Source: JANNRW01 sp031401815 (GTDB taxonomy: Bacteria > Desulfobacterota > Desulfuromonadia > Geobacterales > DSM-12255). Taken from it: a stretch of 9,239 bases of DNA. This document shows positions 6,406 through 9,239 of this stretch, piece by piece (the first letter of the stretch is position 1; each line of letters begins with the position of its first letter). The position numbers and the translations under genes were made by a program. The stretch covers positions 1 through 9,239 of the forward strand of contig JANNRW010000341.1 of the NCBI GenBank assembly GCA_031401815.1, written 5' to 3'. The notes below the pieces were generated by a model. The model was not told the origin of the DNA and made no database searches. It worked only from the letters and a program-made list of their open reading frames with translations.

Positions 6406-7320
6406 TCAGTTATGTGCCAGCTTCTGCGCTTCCTTCGCATTCGCCTGGAACAGGTTCGCCACCTCGAAAACCAGATTCATCGTCCCCTGATAGCCGATCC
6501 ACATCTTCTGATGGGCACCGAGCCGGTCAAACACCGGCAGGCCGGTGCGCAGATGGGCACCTATGTTCAGCAGACCGGCGGCATCGGCCAGCGAATCGCC
6601 GATATATATGGTAGCAACGCTCTGTCCGGCCTGTCTGATCCGCTCGACAGGTATCCCTCCGATTTAGAGCGCTGAGACGGTGTCATCGATGTGCCCGTCC
6701 AGGGCGCATGAGATATCAGGGATCATGATCGGCTCAAGTCCGAAAGCCTCGCAGGTCTCTTTCAGCTCCTCCACCTCTGCCGGAGTGAGATGGCAACCAG
6801 GCAGCAGATTTATCTGGTTTTTGATCCGCTTGCCCACTTCAGGAATTGCCGCGCAGATCGCTTTTACTGTCGCTGCATACCCCTCCTGCATTGAACCGCA
6901 GTAGTCAGGGGTGGATGCCCAGACAACAGGGATATGATCGTACTGGGGATTCTCCTGTCGAAAGTGGACAATGGCGCTCGGGACATCATCCCCCATGGTC
7001 TCGGTGAGGCCGGAGGTCATGACCCCGACGACACCGGGATGAAACTTCTCCATCACTCGTCCGAGCCCTTTTTTCAGGTTCTCCCAGCCGCCGAATATGG
7101 CTGTGTCCTCGCTCATGCTGGTCGAATTGAGGGCAATGGACTCCTTGAAATGCCGTGACAGCTGTAGCCGGATAAAAGTTGAGCACCCCTGTGCCCCGTG
7201 CAGCAGACCCAACATTTGATCAATCCCCAGATAGGCCAGGGTAGCGCCGAGCGCCGGAGAGTTCTTCTGCGGATTTACGGTAGCGCTTTTCACCGGCACC
7301 TTGACCCGTGACTCCTTCAT
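6406..7320 (-). pseudogene. nifN: nifN remnant with internal stop and internal deletion
   Basis: NifN pairs with NifE as the scaffold on which the iron-molybdenum cofactor of nitrogenase is built. ATG 7320 (MKESRVKVPVKSATVNPQKN) is followed by typical NifN blocks: LLHGAQGCSTF, TSMSEDTAIFGG, MTSGLTETMGDD, VWASTPDYCGSMQEGY and IPDISCALDGHI. A TAA at 6664-6666 then interrupts the frame. The same frame continues with IGGIPVERIRQAGQSVATIY and IGDSLADAAGLLN, jumps at about 6560-6575 directly to the NifN C-terminus GLPVFDRLGAHQKMWIGYQG, and ends at TGA 6406-6408. Roughly 100-130 residues are missing at that jump compared with full NifN. The upstream frame (HHAERLDAEE before the Met) is open, as expected if NifE and NifN were once fused, which is known in Geobacter. 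It cannot make a working NifN. Confidence 0.9.
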
Positions 7321-7790
7321 CTCCTCTGCATCCAGACGTTCGGCATGGTGTAGGGGCAATTCTTTTCACTGGCAGACTTGCAGACCGCCTCGACATCGTC
7401 GCCGGTCATGGCAGTGACGCAGGTGGCATAGACAAAGATCGCCCTGGCCTCCGGATAGTGCCCGGCCAGCTCCTGAATTGCCTGGTAGAGTTTCTTCTCC
7501 CCGCCGAAGATGACATCGTTCTGCAACATTTCAGTTGTAAAACCGCGCCGGTAGAGCTGAGAGCCGCTTGACCGCGCCCCGCGATTGTCCCAGGAATTAC
7601 CGGCACAGGCAATCGGCCCATGCACCAGATGGATGACATCGGTGATCGGCATGAGCACCACCCGCGCACCGTCATAGGCACACGAACGCTCAGTCCCCTC
7701 CCCCGGTTCCAACTTCTTGCAGAACTTGGGGGCACCTTTTGCCTGGTCAATATCGCACTCAGGTGCATCGTAATAATCGGGTCTGGCCAT
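7317..7790 (-). pseudogene. nifE: nifE remnant, N-terminal third only
   Basis: The start ATG at 7790 has an excellent ribosome-binding site (GAGGAGGAG). About 145 residues match the NifE N-terminus: ERSCAYDGARVVLMPITDV, HLVHGPIACAGNSWDNRG, GFTTEMLQNDVIFGGEKKL and FVYATCVTAMTGDDVEAVC. The three cysteines (SCAY, ACAG, TCVT) that bind the metal cluster in NifE-type subunits are present. The sequence then leaves the family after CKSASEK and ends 14 residues later at TGA 7317-7319. That stop overlaps the nifN ATG as ATGA. About 300 residues of NifE, including its C-terminal domains, are gone. The deletion joins it to the nifN region out of the fused frame. It has its own sigma-54 promoter, so it may still be transcribed under nitrogen limitation. 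Confidence 0.92.
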
Positions 7791-8045
7791 AAACTCCTCC
7801 TCTTAGCAGGCAACAACTATTGAGCAGCTGATTGCCGCACTTGCCAAGGCAGCAGTGAAAACTTCCAGCTGATATAACTACAGCATCTGTCGTGCCAATC
7901 CGGCATAAACCTTACAAGCGTCTGTTTTATTTGAATTTCTACGGGAAGAACAGTTCACAAGCATTACTCAATTGCCTTTCTTTTGAGCATTGGCCTGATC
8001 CTATCAAGCCAGCAGGCCAGGCCGCTGCCAGCGATTTATTGTATC
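7791..8045. other. Divergent intergenic region between nifE and the DUF3793 gene
   Basis: It holds the nifE leader (about 80 bases), the sigma-54 promoter and about 150 bases with no gene seen. In the nifE leader, read on the minus strand, GCGGC/GCTGC flanks AATCA and CACT..GCC/GGC..AGTG form two small adjacent stems at about 7824-7860. Paired stems in nif leaders are reported targets of an ANTAR antiterminator in Geobacter. The match here is weak, because the loops are not clear hexaloops. No NifA-type TGT-N10-ACA site was found. Confidence 0.4.
7882..7897 (-). promoter_or_regulatory. Sigma-54 (-24/-12) promoter of nifE
   Basis: The minus strand reads TGGCACGACAGATGCT. TGGCAC is the perfect -24 element, followed by five bases and ATGCT, against the -12 consensus TTGCW. 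GG and GC are correctly spaced. It lies about 92 bases upstream of nifE and points toward it. Geobacter nif genes depend on sigma-54 and nitrogen-responsive activators, so placement and class agree. Confidence 0.8.
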
Positions 8046-8075
8046 AGCATAAAAAGTGTTGACACTTTTTATGCT
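8046..8075. promoter_or_regulatory. Perfect 14+14 palindrome overlapping a -35 box, before the DUF3793 gene
   Basis: AGCATAAAAAGTGT (8046-8059) and ACACTTTTTATGCT (8062-8075) are exact reverse complements around TG. The centre creates a consensus -35 TTGACA (8059-8064) reading rightward. Possible -10 boxes are the poor TATTGA (8082-8087, 17-base spacer) and GATAAT (8086-8091, spacer 21). A repressor bound here would shut the promoter. The two-base centre is too short for a good RNA hairpin, which favours a protein-binding site. Confidence 0.8.
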
Positions 8076-8109
8076 TTGTCGTATTGATAATAAAAATCAA
8101 CTTCAAGAC

Positions 8110-8862
8110 ATGTGGCGACTAATGGCTTTTGCAAACAAAGCAACCTCAATAACTAAACCATCCGCTCGGATATTTTCTGAACAAATCCTGAAGCGCTTCA
8201 CCGAGCCACTGGACTGCCTGACCGCACACCTGATGCTGGAGTGTGCCGAAGTGCTTGCCGGCGTTAAACCGGCCAATCTGATTTCCATAAGCAATCGCAA
8301 CCAAATCTGCGGTCGGAATCTCTATCAGCTCTGGCAAAGTCACCACGAGGAGCTTGCAACCCGTTTTGCCGATCTGACCATCATGGTGCTGCAGACCAAA
8401 GAGCGAGCACTGCTGCTGTTGTGCTACAACACCTACCACCTTGAGCGCCACCTGACCCATGCAGGCATCCGCATCTTGTTGCACAGGGTCGGCTACGAGG
8501 CTGATGTTTCAACCGAAGCACTGCTGAAGGAATTGTGCCGGCGCATCGAAAACAATGATTCCTTTCCCCATGAAATCGGCCTCTTTATCGGCTATCCGGC
8601 CAAGGATGTGGCAGCCTTCATGGGATTGGTCAAGCTGCCGTTTGCCTGTCAATGTCTCTGGAAGGTCTACGGCAACCCGGAGCAGAGCCTTGGCCTGGCT
8701 GAACAATTCCGCTGTAGCCGGCAAAGAATTGGCGCCATCCTGGCAACAGGCAGTCGCAGAGCACTCGACCTGACTATTTCAAAACATCCTTTTTTTTGCC
8801 TTCCACTTGAGAATGATTATCAACCTCACAGTTTGCCAACTCGCAAGCATCTTTCTACTTGA
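8110..8862 (+). CDS. DUF3793 family protein
   Basis: The C-terminal blocks PHEIGLFIGYPAKDVAAFMG and WKVYGNPEQSLGLAEQFRC, together with AEVLAGVKPANLI near the N-terminus, identify DUF3793, a cytoplasmic family of unknown function often found near iron and anaerobic metabolism genes. The frame is open from GTG 8056, but that start and ATG 8071 lie inside the palindromic promoter. ATG 8110 or 8122 is therefore more likely; none has a clear ribosome-binding site, so the start is uncertain. From ATG 8110 the protein has 250 residues. The last 28 or so residues follow an eight-T run (8790-8797), look unlike the family and overlap a Fur box, so a slippage-prone or extended C-terminus is possible. 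Confidence 0.88.
   Translation: MWRLMAFANKATSITKPSARIFSEQILKRFTEPLDCLTAHLMLECAEVLAGVKPANLISISNRNQICGRNLYQLWQSHHEELATRFADLTIMVLQTKERALLLLCYNTYHLERHLTHAGIRILLHRVGYEADVSTEALLKELCRRIENNDSFPHEIGLFIGYPAKDVAAFMGLVKLPFACQCLWKVYGNPEQSLGLAEQFRCSRQRIGAILATGSRRALDLTISKHPFFCLPLENDYQPHSLPTRKHLST
8808..8822. promoter_or_regulatory. Fur box
   Basis: TGAGAATGATTATCA differs from the 7-1-7 Fur consensus TGATAATNATTATCA at one base, and it is flanked symmetrically by T and A. It lies inside the 3' end of the DUF3793 gene and about 100 bases before the cytochrome gene. A possible but poor promoter (TTGCCA 8833-8838, TACTTG 8856-8861) follows it, so iron repression of the cytochrome gene is the likely meaning. 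Confidence 0.65.
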
Positions 8863-8922
8863 TGCAAACAACAAACACGCCAAGCGTATCCCGCAGGCAC
8901 AACCCGATAAAGGAGTTTTTTC

Positions 8923-9239
8923 ATGAAAAAGGTACTGGCAGCATTGACCCTCACCGCATTGGCAGCAACCACGGCACAGGCAGACGAAATCACCTGGAGC
9001 GGCACCATCAAGGAGCTGTTTGAAAAGCAGTGTATCGCCTGTCACGGCAGTGACGCACCGGAATATGCAGCTTTCAAAAAGGACAAGGATGCCTGGCTCA
9101 AGAAGGGAATTGGCATGAGGATGGAAACCTACAGTCACCTGGCCTCATTTGTCGGTTGGCCAAACAGCGGGGCACTGATGCGAAGACTCGATGACGGCAA
9201 AGGCTCAAAGGAAGGGAAAGCGGGCAACATGTACCAGCA
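8923..9239 (+). CDS. Periplasmic mono-heme cytochrome c, 3' end outside the window
   Basis: ATG 8923 follows AAAGGAG with good spacing. Residues 1-20 form a signal peptide (MKKVLAALTL..TTAQA, then DEITW). One heme site, CIACH (C37, C40, H41), lies in FEKQCIACHGSDAPEYAAF; no second CXXCH is present in the 105 visible residues. GIGMRMETYSHL and ALMRRLDDGKG follow, and a Met there may be the distal heme ligand. The pattern fits small class-I cytochromes of Geobacter-type bacteria. It probably shuttles electrons in the periplasm; its partner is unknown. The gene runs off the right edge. The Fur box upstream suggests an iron-responsive unit. Confidence 0.92.
   Translation, partial: MKKVLAALTLTALAATTAQADEITWSGTIKELFEKQCIACHGSDAPEYAAFKKDKDAWLKKGIGMRMETYSHLASFVGWPNSGALMRRLDDGKGSKEGKAGNMYQ

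Noticed and set aside
7406..7816. Second minus-strand frame over nifE as a gene
   Set aside because: It is a shifted-frame shadow of the NifE fragment, which has the real start and family motifs.
7820..7862. ANTAR-type dual hairpin in the nifE leader
   Set aside because: Stems are short and loops are not hexaloops with the conserved A and G, so it is noted only as possible structure.
8779..9138. Cysteine-rich minus-strand frame opposite the cytochrome gene
   Set aside because: It is antisense to a gene with a signal peptide, a heme motif and a good ribosome-binding site.

Overview
The window looks like a chromosomal segment of a member of the Desulfuromonadia/Geobacterales, such as Geobacter, Trichlorobacter or Pelobacter propionicus. 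This is an inference from gene content: a FixA-type EtfB, an N-terminal NifE and a NifN with a sigma-54 promoter, DUF3793, DUF1499 and DUF1475 proteins, a periplasmic c-type cytochrome, a GC-rich REP-like repeat doublet and hexamer repeats. No species call is possible from sequence alone.

Layout from left to right: (1) 1-244 is a 29-bp tandem repeat followed by a long in-register hexamer array just downstream of etfB. (2) etfB (245-1057, minus) has a good promoter with a palindromic operator-like site over its -35 box. (3) An N-terminally decapitated GNAT acetyltransferase lies directly behind a complete AAA ATPase of the DUF4143 type. A perfect 18+18 palindrome sits just upstream of the ATPase start. 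(4) 3016-3320 holds short quasi-repeats and a REP-like inverted doublet. (5) A tightly packed minus-strand operon (5470 down to 3321) encodes a chalcone-isomerase-like protein (one-base frameshift), a DUF1475 membrane protein, a DUF523-DUF1722 protein and a ruined pyridoxamine-phosphate-oxidase-like protein. (6) Divergent from it are a DUF1499 lipoprotein and only the C-terminal third of a cyclopropane-fatty-acid-synthase-like methyltransferase. (7) On the minus strand are nifE and nifN, both heavily damaged, behind an intact-looking sigma-54 promoter. (8) On the plus strand are a DUF3793 gene with its own palindromic promoter, a near-perfect Fur box, and the start of a mono-heme cytochrome c.

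The main message is erosion. Six of the twelve protein genes are fragments or carry frameshifts or stops (GNAT, PNPOx-like, chalcone-isomerase-like, CFA-like, nifN, nifE), while their neighbours and several promoters look intact. Either this strain is losing a lipid/photo-oxidative-stress-type cluster and FeMo-co assembly by internal deletions, or the assembly carries deletion errors; read mapping would decide. I did not find a convincing new defence or CRISPR-like system. The most promising unexplained element is the solitary DUF4143 ATPase with its perfect palindrome, next to a broken gene.
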